From Kazachstania africana CBS 2517 (taxonomy: Eukaryota > Ascomycota > Saccharomycetes > Saccharomycetales > Saccharomycetaceae), in the NCBI RefSeq assembly GCF_000304475.1, contig NC_018944.1:1-64000 (forward strand): a DNA stretch of 64,000 bases, given 5' to 3'. The position numbers and the translations under genes are program-made. Shown in pieces: positions 1 to 10,290 of this stretch. Positions within the stretch are counted from its first letter, which is position 1; every line of letters starts with the position of its first letter. Under the pieces are notes generated by a model. It saw only the letters and a list, made by a program, of their open reading frames with translations. It did no database searches and had not been told where the DNA came from.

Positions 1-759
1 AGAATACCGTACAGACAACACTTGAAAGATCTCGTGCGACCATTTCTCAGGAAACTTCTTTAATACTAATCTTTCAACCTTCTCACCTCAATACAATAAT
101 CAACACACACACTTTCTATCCAAAATACATTTAATTATTCCTGAACTACTCACCCGCTCCCTTTTCAATATCACTTACCTCTACATATTACACTTCCCTC
201 TGCCATTCTTCTCTTCGCATTTTTCTCTTTCGAGTATTTCCTCGCGCAAACAGACCTCTCGAAATCTGCGCTCGATCTCAGAAGAAAAAATCTCAAATCT
301 TCCCCGCTCTGCGAGATCGTCTCGGCCAACTTTCCCCTGCGTAACTGTCTGACACAACAAGACTGAAAATGATCATTTTGACATGACACTTTCCATTCCA
401 CGTACATCTGAACCCACAAAATACAATGAAATCTACCTCATTTCATCACACTACATATATCTATGAACCATGATCATAAAACACTCCGCTATACACCATC
501 TTTTCTATCTTATCATCGTCAAGACGCCTCACTCTGACCACCTCGCTCCCCCACCCATTTTATACCTCTGCTATCCCTTCTTTCACTGTCACAGTCTCTA
601 CAATTATCATTTTAATCCACCTTCTTAAATACACAAATGAATCAACTATATCAATCATTACTGAAACAGGAATAACTTTACTTGACTTATATACAATTGA
701 TAAATGAACTCAAATGTCATTCATAATCATCTCTGACACTTCCTAAACTAACCCATTCG

Positions 760-3700
760 ATAATCATGACCCTCACCGATGAATATCAACTGACCACTAT
801 TTCTACTTCCGAACATCCCTGTATCAATAAATATCAATTACGGAATCATCCAAACTTCCCCTTCATTGGAGAACCCTGATTACGATTAAATGGGAATTTC
901 AGAGGAACCACACTCATCAAATATTATATGCGTAACTTTATTCCGTGACATATTCTACTGAACCCGCTTCCTTCTCATATTCCATTTGATATATCCTCTG
1001 TCATTCTCTCTATAACCTCCAACACTTACTTCTCCATCAACAATCTCTTCATTATCATAACTCTCTGTCATTCTAAACATTTCAACAATTTCTTCCACGT
1101 CCTCTGTCTGATTCTATAAACTGATTTTACTCACCCATAAATGAATGACGTCCTTCGGAAACTTTGAACAGACCAACCATCAACTCAGAAGCTTCTAATT
1201 ATAAAGCGATTCACCTTCCAGAATTTGACTCTGCCATTCTTGACATTCCTCTCAAGCTCCCCCTTTCAATTTAACGGTATACATCGATCTCTACTATTCC
1301 CAACAATAGAAGACACCTCCCAATTAATCTATCTGATCCGCTCAAAGAATGATATAGCTTTACTCAACTGAGAGCCAATTCCCCTAATACATTCTCTAAT
1401 ATCATTCAATGACAAGAAGATTGACGTCTCTTCATTACGACACATGCTCACTCTTGCCACAATGCCTGGACGTATCCTTCTTTAACATAACACTAATATC
1501 ATTTCAAATGAATATAATTTAAAAACTATGAGACTAACAGCGAATACATCAACTCATTCTAATGGAATTTATCTCGCTAATTAACCACCTATTTGGGATA
1601 ACATTATCATTGATCAATATGAACATAATCACTTAACGTCACTTTACCTACATAACTTCTGAAATAATACTTTCATAATTTGGAGACATGAATCGTAAAT
1701 CTTCACCATTTTATTAATAAACCTTCGTTTAACGTACTTATCCCGCCACAGGGAAGGTCACTTCACTACCGTGTGATTCTCCACATCACATCATCATTGG
1801 ATAAGATATAATAAACATCCTTACTGAGAGATATTAATTGATCGTTATTTCTACTTCTAAAACTCTTTCTATCAATGAATATCAATCACGGAATCATCAA
1901 AACGTTACCTTCATTTAAGAACCTTGATTCTGATTGACTGAGAACTCTAGAGGAAACAATGCACCAAATATCTATCCGTGACATCGTTCCGTGAAACGTT
2001 CTATTGAACTTGTACCTTCTCATATTCTACATGATATACACTCTGTCGTTCTGCCTGGAATCTATCAAAAAATATCCTCTTTGTCAACATCCTATATCAT
2101 GCTAAACTTTCACTTATCTCTTCATGATCAACATCATCCGTATGATTTTTGGGGGCTAATTTTATACCCGTAAATGATTGAATTCTTTCAACAGCTTTGG
2201 ACAGAGCGAGCATGAGCCCAGAATATTTCTATCATAACAGAAAACATCTGCCAAACCCTCACTCTGTCATACCTGAATTTACTCTCAAATGACCAATTTC
2301 AATTTAACCGGATATAATAATAGACCACTAATATTCATAACAGAAGAAGACATCTTCGTAATAGATCTATCTCATCCATCAAAAATTATAGAATCTCAAT
2401 TCCATTGACAGCCAATTCCTCGGATACATTCTACTCAAAACATTCAATACAACTATTGTCTTGAACATCTTCTCGTTATGACATCAACTCCACCTTGACA
2501 TAGTGCCTGGACATACCACCCTTTAACACAACACTAACTTCGTTTCAAATTAATACTTTACTTTCTAATTTAGAGATATGACATTAACACAAATATGCTA
2601 CCGCACTTTAAATCGAATATATCTAACTAATTGACCACCGATCTATAATAACTTTGTCATTAATTAATTTGGACATAATTACTCAGGGAGTCCAATCATT
2701 AACAACTTCTAAAATAACACTTTCATAATTTGGAAGGACGAATCGTAAATATTCCGCATCTTATCAATAAAATCTTCGTTCAAGGTACTTTCCCTCCCAC
2801 AGATGAAGGCCAGCATATTCCGCGTGACACTCCACGCCACAACATCATTGGAGAATTTCCATTTGATGACAAGGGACTAATGCCAGTCACAATAACAATC
2901 ATCACCGCTCCACACATAGGAAAATGCTTACGAATTCATAGATCATTTCTACTGACATAATTATCCAATATTCGAATACTTTGTTGTCTACAATTGGGAC
3001 GCCATTTATGCCAGTTTAACCACTTACTGTACTCCATCCGTCGACATAACATACCATGATCAAATTTCCAATTTTCATAAACAACATTACTTCCAAAGAA
3101 CAACACACAACTTGGAACATTGGAACCACATACTCAATTACTGTGACCTTGATATAATAATTATGCCAGAGCCTTCCTCTGTCATTCCCGTCAAATAAAC
3201 CATTCTTGTCTAACTGGATAGAATAAGATGCTATTACTATTCGTAACCTGAGGAAACACCTTCGTACTTGACCCGTTTTACTCATCTCAAAGAATAATCA
3301 ATATAAATTCTATTCAGTGCCCTCTGAGACAGTCTGTCTAATTTCTTTCAATAACAATCACGATATCATCATCTAATTATGACATACACAACGTTCAAGC
3401 GTCTCATCATCTAATTATGACATACACAACGTTCAAGCGTCTCATTCTTAAAACTAACAGGGATATCACTTTCAAATGAATCTGAGACTTAACCCCATTA
3501 TTGAACGCACCATCGCATTCCACTGAATTATAATTTATTGATTTACCATCTATTTGGAATAACCTCATTATTGATTGTCAGGGAACATAGCTACTCGGAG
3601 AATTCAATTATTTTTCTAACAGCATGATAACTTCTTAAATGACAGTCTTGAGCCTGGAAAGATGAATCTTAAACATATTTTTTATCACTAACGTCATTTA

Positions 3701-3760
3701 TAAGAGGCGTTCTGAACACTCCACCAGCAGGTGTCATTCATTCCATCATCTCTTTGTTTG
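760..3760. repeat. Diverged tandem repeat, about 1 kb unit, at least three copies
   Basis: Anchors recur in the same order. The block around AATCGTAAAT lies at 1691-1700 and 2741-2750, with a diverged form at 3664-3673, giving spacings of 1050 and 923. The block ending in TGCCTGGACRTA precedes it at about 1464 and 2506. The block GAGCCAATTCC / CAGCCAATTCC lies at about 1372 and 2412. The text around 780-1000 also matches 1820-2040. Copies are clearly diverged, so the array is old. Boundaries are approximate. Confidence 0.75.
3366..3441. repeat. Exact 38-bp tandem duplication
   Basis: Positions 3366-3403 and 3404-3441 are identical 38-mers starting TCATCATCTAATTATGAC and ending CAAGCGTC. This is a recent slippage or duplication event inside an otherwise diverged repeat copy. 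Confidence 0.9.
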
Positions 3761-4360
3761 TAATAATAGGAATAGACGCGTCATATTGTCATCTTCATTC
3801 TTCCACATACAGATATTATCCATTTTAATGATCACAAACCAGTATTAACCCTATCGTTGAGAATAAATACAACCAGTGTATTCTAACCTGTACTTTACAA
3901 AATAGGATCGGAAACCAGTCGGGAAATACGCAACCCCAAATTCTCATCAAACCAAATACGCCGATCACTTACCAGTGAGCCTTCATTAACACTGACTGTC
4001 AAAGTCTGATCACTATTTCTACACCATTATTCATTGCCTGAAGACCTTCCTTGAACATAACTTACCAGATGACTAAATAACTTCATTTCGATACCACCAG
4101 ATCTGATGATTTTGTGAATTACATCACCTAACAGTAACGTTCTAGATCTATACGTACTTATTTTACTATTACTGGCTTATCTTACTTTGAAATATCTTTA
4201 AGATCTCTGACATTGTCTTCTCCTTTTATCAATTCCAAAGGCTACCGTTATATAGGGGTAATTGAAATCAGGGCAGTCCAATGTAATCACTTGCTAGTAA
4301 TACAACTCCTCTCTTTTAAAAAACCATCGATGATCTATTTAAGCCTGTATCAGCAATTCT

Positions 4361-4765
4361 TCTTCCCCTTATCAAATTGATTGTACATCTCAGATCTATT
4401 GAATTGACGTCAAATCATTGTAAACCGACTATATGACCATCACTACTATCAAAGAATATGAATCCTCAACTTTTTAACACGCAATCGTCTCTATCAGCAC
4501 TTGAACATCTATTTCATAGCTTCTTCCATTTTTCAGATCTCGAGGAAATCTACCTGAATAAACGTACTAATCTCGTTCTTCAGACGTCATTTTAATAACA
4601 ATTGACCATAATTGTCTTAATCCTAGCCTAACAGGCATTCATATCTGCTATACTCATCACTTCTCTCTTTTCATCGATCTTCCTTGTTTCTTCAACTAGG
4701 AATGAATTAACTTTTTTTTTCAAATTTCGATCCTCGAGAAAAAAAGATTTAGTATAATTAGTACA
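4361..4765 (+). repeat. Subtelomeric segment with a second copy near 29.5 kb
   Basis: This segment aligns co-linearly with 29478-29890 in the same orientation. Shared blocks include ATCAAATTGATTG (4371 and 29488), GCGTCAAATC / ACGTCAAATC, GTTATACTCATC / GCTATACTCATC, and TTTCTTCAAC (4687 and 29814). The offset stays near 25.12 kb along the alignment, so this is homology and not chance. Confidence 0.8.
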
Positions 4766-4929
4766 AAGGGAGAACCATATTAATCATGTGAGAAATACAG
4801 CCATGTACACTTCCACCCAACGATTGGGACACTGACTGTCGTAGCCACCCCAGTCCAACAGTCACACAGCTCCAAACTACCGTCATCAACTTCAATTACA
4901 CATATAATATACACATCAAAACTAAACAT

Positions 4930-5136
4930 CTAACTCTCAAGAATACCCCTCCACTTATGAAAAAACACATCTAACACCACCACATAGACTGGACATTTCC
5001 CCTTCCTGTACGGAACTATCTCCATCATGTCCCTAATAAACAAAGGAAATATTTTGTAAGGGCTCACACCCTCCACCTCAATGACCTTGTTTACAATGTC
5101 CACATCTAACTCTGCTTCAAATGCCGCCCACAACAT
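4930..5136 (-). pseudogene. Truncated copy of the neighbouring hypothetical ORF
   Basis: Product not recognised. The readable frame resembles the ORF at 5171-5488: both carry a VL-LW-(A/C)-x-FE core, a short variable stretch, then Y(K/R)IFPLF(I/V) followed by a hydrophobic segment. This copy lacks the N-terminal third of its neighbour, and its frame upstream of the first ATG is open only to a GTG. I read it as a tandem-duplicated, truncated relic downstream of the helicase, transcribed towards the telomere. Confidence 0.4.
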
Positions 5137-5170
5137 CAAAACCAGCACTCTTTAATAACCCTAAACTATA

Positions 5171-5488
5171 TCAACGTCTATTTTCAAGAACAAATCGCCT
5201 CAGCTCTACATACTCACATAGGTAACAACCTAAAACTACCAAAAACAACGGACGAGCTTCATCATTGTAATTGACCTTACTCATGAATTTTTTCACAAAC
5301 AGAGGAAATATCCTGTAGTTCGAAACATTGTCAATCCTAAGGTCCTGTTCAATTATCTTCCTGTCAGCTTCGATCTCGAATATACACCAAAGTAACACCA
5401 TCAACTGCTCTACTTCCTTCCTTTCAATATATTTAAAAACATAATTGACCGTGTCACTCCCATAATAGTACTCCGCCAGTTCCTTCAT
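5171..5488 (-). CDS. Hypothetical protein of the telomere-linked helicase cassette
   Basis: Unrecognised protein of about 105 residues starting at the ATG at 5488. That ATG overlaps the stop of the upstream frame in the string TGATG. It has a charged N-terminal part, the core LLWCIFEIEAD, then YRIFPLFVKKFM and a hydrophobic stretch with two cysteines. A partial paralogue lies directly downstream at 4930-5136. The position, immediately behind the helicase and on the same strand, suggests it belongs to the same subtelomeric element. Expression is uncertain because overlapping cistrons are not usual in yeast; the frames may be pieces of a decayed longer gene. Confidence 0.4.
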   Translation of the reverse strand: MKELAEYYYGSDTVNYVFKYIERKEVEQLMVLLWCIFEIEADRKIIEQDLRIDNVSNYRIFPLFVKKFMSKVNYNDEARPLFLVVLGCYLCEYVELRRFVLENRR

Positions 5489-5775
5489 CACAACCCTCTT
5501 GGGATGCTCCAGATTTCTGGGTCTGTTATTGTTATGGCCTGTTCACCAAGAAGAGCGTCCCGGAACCCAGTATCGATAAATGATCTGTGACCCTCATACC
5601 AGCTTTCAGCTGTTGTAATTCTCCCTCGAATAACCAGGTCCATAATATTCAGCTTTTTTCCTATTATTTCTTTCCACAGAAATCTAAACACAACAATCAA
5701 ATCAACATCCACAGGCATCAAATTCTCCACCAATGTAACCGGCCAACTGCAAAATCTGCAAAATTTGACGTACAT
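5488..5775 (-). CDS. Hypothetical frame, probable part of the helicase C-terminal region
   Basis: A 95-residue frame starting with ATG directly after the TAA of the preceding frame (5776-6042), in the same reading frame. The two are therefore one open stretch (5488-6042) broken by a single TAA. The N-terminus has a CxxC pair (KFCRFCSWP) and a hydrophobic FRFLW segment. Fungal telomere-linked RecQ proteins often carry a cysteine-rich region behind the helicase, so I infer this is the decayed or separately encoded equivalent. It ends in TGATG, overlapping the next frame. Confidence 0.35.
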   Translation of the reverse strand: MYVKFCRFCSWPVTLVENLMPVDVDLIVVFRFLWKEIIGKKLNIMDLVIRGRITTAESWYEGHRSFIDTGFRDALLGEQAITITDPEIWSIPRGL

Positions 5776-6042
5776 TTACTTCAATTTATTCATATTTCTC
5801 AGATGACGGACGACAAATGGATGGCCTTCTTCTATATTCAATTCTGCTTGCTGAGAGATAAAGTATCTGGTGTCGACAGTAGCAAACAGTAAGAGAAGCT
5901 CAGATACTAACGCACCGACAAATTTTTCCTTCACTGTTTGACATCTACAGTTGTACTTCGAGTAAAAACACTCCCCACACAGCGTCTCTAGCTTTTTCAT
6001 TATCCATCTCAAAGCTTTTGGTGGATAAATTCCAGAGGGCAT
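5776..6042 (-). CDS. Hypothetical cysteine-rich frame behind the helicase
   Basis: An 88-residue frame with Cys at 22, 25, 32 and 34 (CGEC then CRC), consistent with a small metal-binding knuckle. It begins 30 nt downstream of the helicase stop. Its frame is open upstream to 6093, overlapping the helicase end by 22 nt in a different frame, so one frame change would join the two. It ends with TAA followed at once by the ATG of the next frame. Either it is a small protein of the element or a decayed C-terminal domain of the helicase. Confidence 0.35.
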   Translation of the reverse strand: MPSGIYPPKALRWIMKKLETLCGECFYSKYNCRCQTVKEKFVGALVSELLLLFATVDTRYFISQQAELNIEEGHPFVVRHLRNMNKLK

Positions 6043-6071
6043 TTTTTTTATTTCGTCATTCCAGCCAAATC

Positions 6072-8471
6072 CTAAGACGGCCCCAGCGATCTTCTACTGT
6101 CTGGCAATGCCCTCAATATTCTCATTAGGGGGTCATCCTCGTCAATCTCCCTTCTCATTGAAGCTGCCCTGGTCACCATCACTTTCACATATCCTTCACC
6201 TCTTATTCTACCTATCATTTGGAGATACTCGATAATTGTCATGTTACAATCAATAACACAAACACAATTCACACTCGCACAATCTAAGCCATTCGAAATA
6301 AGCTTGGTTCCCAGAATAACTCTAGCGGGGGAATCAGGATTCTCAAAATCATCAAAGATAGATCTCTTCGTTTCACTGTCCAAATCCGCATGAACCATGC
6401 CTACTTCGTGGTTATTCACCCTTCTTCTCACAGCATCCATCGTCGCCTTGGCACCAAAGAAAAACACCGCCTTGCTAGCAGTGCTGTTCCCCAAGTAATT
6501 CAAAATCATGGCGGCAGTCCTCTCGACAATTTGTATTTTTCTTACGTTTTCTACGTCCACAGGTATATTTTGATTAGGTGCCTTTTTTACAGCATCTACA
6601 TACAATCTCTTCTCCCACACTTCATTTTCTATTCTCCTTTCCTGGCATATTCTTTCCAACAACCACTCAGGCAGCTTAGCAAAAACAAACGCCACCTTCA
6701 AAAATGATTTCCAGTTGAGACCTTTCACTGAATGGAAAATGTCTCGAAATGATTTCTCTAGCCACAAGACATGGGCTTCATCAAAAACAAAAATGCCACG
6801 ACTACGTCTTGTGCTGAACACCTTCTCACACCTTTTCATTGCATCAGCAACACCAGCATCTCCATAGCTATCAAAACAACCGACGAGTACATCCACGCCT
6901 GAAAGATTAGCTTCAGCATGCAGGTCTGTCAACATACCTGTTTCTCCAACCACCAAACCTGCGTTTTCCAACTTCGTACGTGTGGCCATCTTCAACGATT
7001 CGTAAGGAACAGCTACAAAATGGACATATTTCCCACGTTGCTTTCTCTTGAGAGCCAACATAGGCAGAATAAATGTTAAAGATCTCCCAAAGGCGGTGAT
7101 TGCTTGAAGAGCCAGCAACCGTTCATTAGAATTCAGAACAGCACTAGTGAATCTTTCTTGAGCTGAGCTTTTAAACTCAAAGTTCTCAAACAGTTCACCG
7201 CCTGCTTTCAACAGATCATATATTCCTGCCTCGGCCTCATGACACTGACGTTCCTGTGGTTCTACAACAAGCGCCTCAAAAGTACGTTTTGTCTGTACAA
7301 GGGTGTACTGTGTTAATGATTGAAATTCTTGCGCTAGTTTTTTGTAAGCATAGTAATCATCGAAACTGCCGTTTGTTGGAAAGTCTCTACTTGGATTTAC
7401 ACCATAAACAACCTCGTGGGTTTGCTTGCTGTGTCCAAATAATGCTGGCGTACGTACCGGCACGACGTCACCTTCTAAAGAGGGCCTTATTATATCCTTC
7501 CACAAACCAGCAAGGCATTGTCTCAAGCCACTAATTTTCATATTCTCCCTTGCACTTCTTTTCTTTGGGTACTTCAACAAAATACCATTAAAAGTAGAAA
7601 GAGTCACCAACTTGAACCTCTCAACATCCACAAAAATACACGTGCACATAACAGCCAACCCAGCAGCCTGTTTTGTCCTGAGTTCCTCGATCAATGCTTC
7701 ACTCGTTTCGACCAACTGGTTGGTCTCCTCATTGAATTCGTCACCATCAGTAGCTAACAGCTCTTCAGCTTCATGCTCAATTTCTTGACGAACGGCATTT
7801 GTGAAATGGCCAATAAGCATGCTACTGTCCGTCACGTCCAACATCTGGCTCAGCAATTCGATCTCAAACGGACGTAAAATGTACACAAACCAGAATAAGT
7901 TCCTTGTCACTGGTAGGTCCATCATGAATATTCTGTTATCGAACTTTCTGTTTTTGTTATACGTCACTCTGAAGTAGAAGAGACGAGTATCTGAGTCGAC
8001 ATACAGGTTTCTGGACGTACCGCCCACAGATAGTATACTCAACTCTGTATATCTCATTGGAAATCCCGTTGAGATCCATACGCTAGCCATGAGGAGTTTT
8101 GTCATCTTATTGATAAGTTTGATGACTTTTGTTCGAATCTCAGACACAGAGGCATCTTTCGGCCTCCTCCATTTGAAATAATGTGGGGCAGCATGGCATT
8201 GCGGTAATATTTTGAATATGCCATTTGTCATGGGATCTTCCTGCATAAGCTCAATGTTTTTATTACCTAGAACGATCATATAAGCAGTTGCAGGGCTGCC
8301 AAAAGTAAACCACTCTCTCAAAGCTGTTTGACACGTATCGTATTCTATGTGAAGATCATTCTTAATCCGTGAAATAAAATTTAGCGACAGAGTCTTGGTA
8401 CCTAAACTCACAGAACCCTTTTCCAGGTCGGTTGTGACAAAGTTACGGGCTGCTATGTCCTCCTCGTTCAT
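6072..8471 (-). CDS. Telomere-linked RecQ-like helicase with recombinase-like N-terminus
   Basis: This 799-residue protein resembles subtelomeric RecQ-type helicases of fungi (TLH and Y' families). Helicase landmarks: a motif I region at residues 458-470 reading AFGRS in place of GxGKS, so the Walker lysine is Arg463; DEAH at 564-567; a motif III position reading VFAK at about 596-599; motif V near 719-730 (GTKLISNGLD); and motif VI QMIGRIRG at 751-758. Residues about 130-360 have a layout like tyrosine recombinases: MRYTEL with Arg140, then GHSxxT with Tyr356. The ATG at 8471 is the first in frame. Transcription runs towards the telomere, as for Y' ORFs on left arms. The altered motifs I and III suggest weak or no ATPase activity, or a decaying copy. 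Confidence 0.75.
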   Translation of the reverse strand: MNEEDIAARNFVTTDLEKGSVSLGTKTLSLNFISRIKNDLHIEYDTCQTALREWFTFGSPATAYMIVLGNKNIELMQEDPMTNGIFKILPQCHAAPHYFKWRRPKDASVSEIRTKVIKLINKMTKLLMASVWISTGFPMRYTELSILSVGGTSRNLYVDSDTRLFYFRVTYNKNRKFDNRIFMMDLPVTRNLFWFVYILRPFEIELLSQMLDVTDSSMLIGHFTNAVRQEIEHEAEELLATDGDEFNEETNQLVETSEALIEELRTKQAAGLAVMCTCIFVDVERFKLVTLSTFNGILLKYPKKRSARENMKISGLRQCLAGLWKDIIRPSLEGDVVPVRTPALFGHSKQTHEVVYGVNPSRDFPTNGSFDDYYAYKKLAQEFQSLTQYTLVQTKRTFEALVVEPQERQCHEAEAGIYDLLKAGGELFENFEFKSSAQERFTSAVLNSNERLLALQAITAFGRSLTFILPMLALKRKQRGKYVHFVAVPYESLKMATRTKLENAGLVVGETGMLTDLHAEANLSGVDVLVGCFDSYGDAGVADAMKRCEKVFSTRRSRGIFVFDEAHVLWLEKSFRDIFHSVKGLNWKSFLKVAFVFAKLPEWLLERICQERRIENEVWEKRLYVDAVKKAPNQNIPVDVENVRKIQIVERTAAMILNYLGNSTASKAVFFFGAKATMDAVRRRVNNHEVGMVHADLDSETKRSIFDDFENPDSPARVILGTKLISNGLDCASVNCVCVIDCNMTIIEYLQMIGRIRGEGYVKVMVTRAASMRREIDEDDPLMRILRALPDSRRSLGPS

Positions 8472-9903
8472 GACTTTCGAGTATAACGTTTTGAAATATC
8501 CATAAAAGTGTCATCCAAGGGAATGGCATGATACAACTATAGATGGCCTTATTTCAGAACGGTCGGTGGTTTCTTTAGGTTGAGTAGCTCTATAATTGTC
8601 GATGTAATGAAAAATAACATTTTTACTGTCCTAGTAGATGCAAGATCTCCTAAAGAAGAATAAGTTATACTAAATGCTCAAATACAAATAATAGCTCCCC
8701 CTATTGGGAGAAAGAATAACAGATCTTCAAAAAAAATCAATGATCGTATATACCAGCCATAAAATGGCGCGTATTTCAGACCATACCACGAGGTATCCTT
8801 ACATAAGAATTTAGAACGGCACTATTTTATTTACATACAATTCATATAGTCTATAAACTGTCAAGTCTCTTCGATATAATAAAACATATAAATAGACATC
8901 AAATATTACTAAAAGTACATCTGTTTATAGCCTTCTTTGTATAAGAAGTTATTTGAGTAAGATCATTCTATTGGTTCATACTTACATCCAATTATTAAGT
9001 TATTTCTGATTCTAAGGATACTTTATCCAACTTCGATGTTCATTAACGTTTTCAGGTTTGGCTTGACATTCAAAGTTGCATATTTAGGAATTTTATCTTC
9101 AAATTGCATAGAAAAGTTTCCCAAGTATAAATATTTTTTAGATGACGTCGGAAAATATAGAAAGCCATTTCTATTAAGTCGATTTCAAGCTTGAACCAAG
9201 TTCAACAGCCTAATCAAAGCATTACTAAGAGATCAGTAATGGCGGCTCATTGGAAAAAGTTAATTGTAAAATACTTACTGTTAGTACTAGCGTCTGAATC
9301 ATCAAAGGTTTTATCGAGATCGGATCCTTTCTGCTGTCATTCGGAAGGACTAGATCTGTCACTGTAATGGGGTGGTGACTGGACAGCTGACATAGAGGTA
9401 GTATTAGTATGTGAAAATCCAAAGTGAGGAAATATGTGTTAGTAGTATCATTGTATCTGTATAAATATCTACAGATAGCGGTTTATCTATTAGCGATCTA
9501 AGACTCATAAGGTATAACCTGCATGGCTCTGGACACAACGAAAAACTGTCCTACAGTGGATGATAGCATGAGCCAATAAGCGTCCGAATGTATGGTTTAA
9601 CCGAATTGAAAATTCCTTTAAAAAGTCTTCTCAACAACAATATATGCGAAAGGTCAGATTCATGGAACTCATCTTAGAATTCTCTCCAATCTAGTGTATT
9701 TTTCCCGTGATATAGGTCTACTACAGCGATAGCAACGACAATGATACTATTTATTAAGAATGCTTGCTGTTAGTCAAAAAAATCGGTTGATAGAACAAAT
9801 GTAATTGTAGCTTGTTCGTAATTTCATTCTTATCTGAACTTCAACAGGCTCAGGAAAAGATCTTCTCTATTATATAAATGGTGAAAGCGTATATATTATA
9901 TTT
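8472..9903. other. Intergenic, no gene seen; LTR-like relic inside
   Basis: No protein-like frame was found over 1.4 kb. The only structure I can support is a block at 8777-8816 that recurs at 21576-21615. The part nearest 9.9 kb lies downstream of the truncated toxin-like ORF and probably holds its decayed continuation, but I could not follow a frame there. Confidence 0.5.
8777..8816 (+). repeat. Dispersed repeat, possible solo-LTR remnant (copy A)
   Basis: Starts AGACCATACCACGAGG and runs through a TATA-like CTTACATAAGAA to TAGAAC. It matches 21576-21615 at about 32 of 40 positions, with a further AATTCATA match beyond. A conserved block around a TATA-like element in two otherwise unrelated intergenic regions fits an old LTR, but LTR ends were not identified. 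Confidence 0.4.
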
Positions 9904-10290
9904 TCAATTAGTGAAGCACTCTATTCCCAATGATATAGCTACGGAACTTGTCGCTGCCATGAAAACATACGCTCCGAAGCACTTCTTAGCACTTCCAGGC
10001 TGTCCTCTTGATATGGCTTCCAGCACTTCATTGGTACAAGCGACCCTTTTAATGTCTCTTGCAGCAATTGCAATCTCTTCAAAGAAAACGGCGCCAGATG
10101 TACGCCATACAGGTGGCCAAAGAGATGGTACCAAAACAGCTGGATCTAAGGATCTAGCAAGTACTGCCCTGAATAGAAGTGGCCCAAAAAAAAGGAAGAC
10201 AGTTATCAATAAAATTCTGAATATTACTTTCACACCGATTCTTCTTCCATGCTGTAGCGGATACTTGTCTCCTCCGTCTCTCATTGACAT
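9904..10290 (-). pseudogene. Truncated K1-like killer preprotoxin paralogue
   Basis: A 128-residue frame from the ATG at 10290. It has a charged N-terminus, one strongly hydrophobic segment (about residues 22-45), then residues 66-124 that align without gaps to residues 49-107 of the toxin-like protein at 11642-12613. About 21 of 59 positions are identical, including GxVFFxEIA, two aligned cysteines and a CxGAYV block. It stops after this alpha-like region; the gamma- and beta-like parts are missing. The frame is divergent from the intact gene, with 1.35 kb between their starts. Most likely a decayed copy; a short expressed protein cannot be excluded. Confidence 0.6.

Larger units (their letters stand above)
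1..4929. other. Telomere-proximal noncoding repeat region
   Basis: No convincing gene lies here; the reading frames are short and not protein-like. The + strand is markedly C-rich and G-poor: positions 541-600 hold 26 C and 4 G, and 61-120 hold no G. On a left chromosome end the 5' strand is the C-rich telomeric strand, so the bias fits nearness to a telomere. I saw no telomere repeat array in the window. Diverged tandem copies of a unit of about 1 kb make up much of the stretch. Confidence 0.7.

Noticed and set aside
6072..6093. Ty1-like slippery string CTTAGG at the helicase stop, considered as programmed frameshifting
   Set aside because: The string is not in the frame needed for Ty1-type +1 shifting, and joining the downstream frame needs a shift in the other direction.
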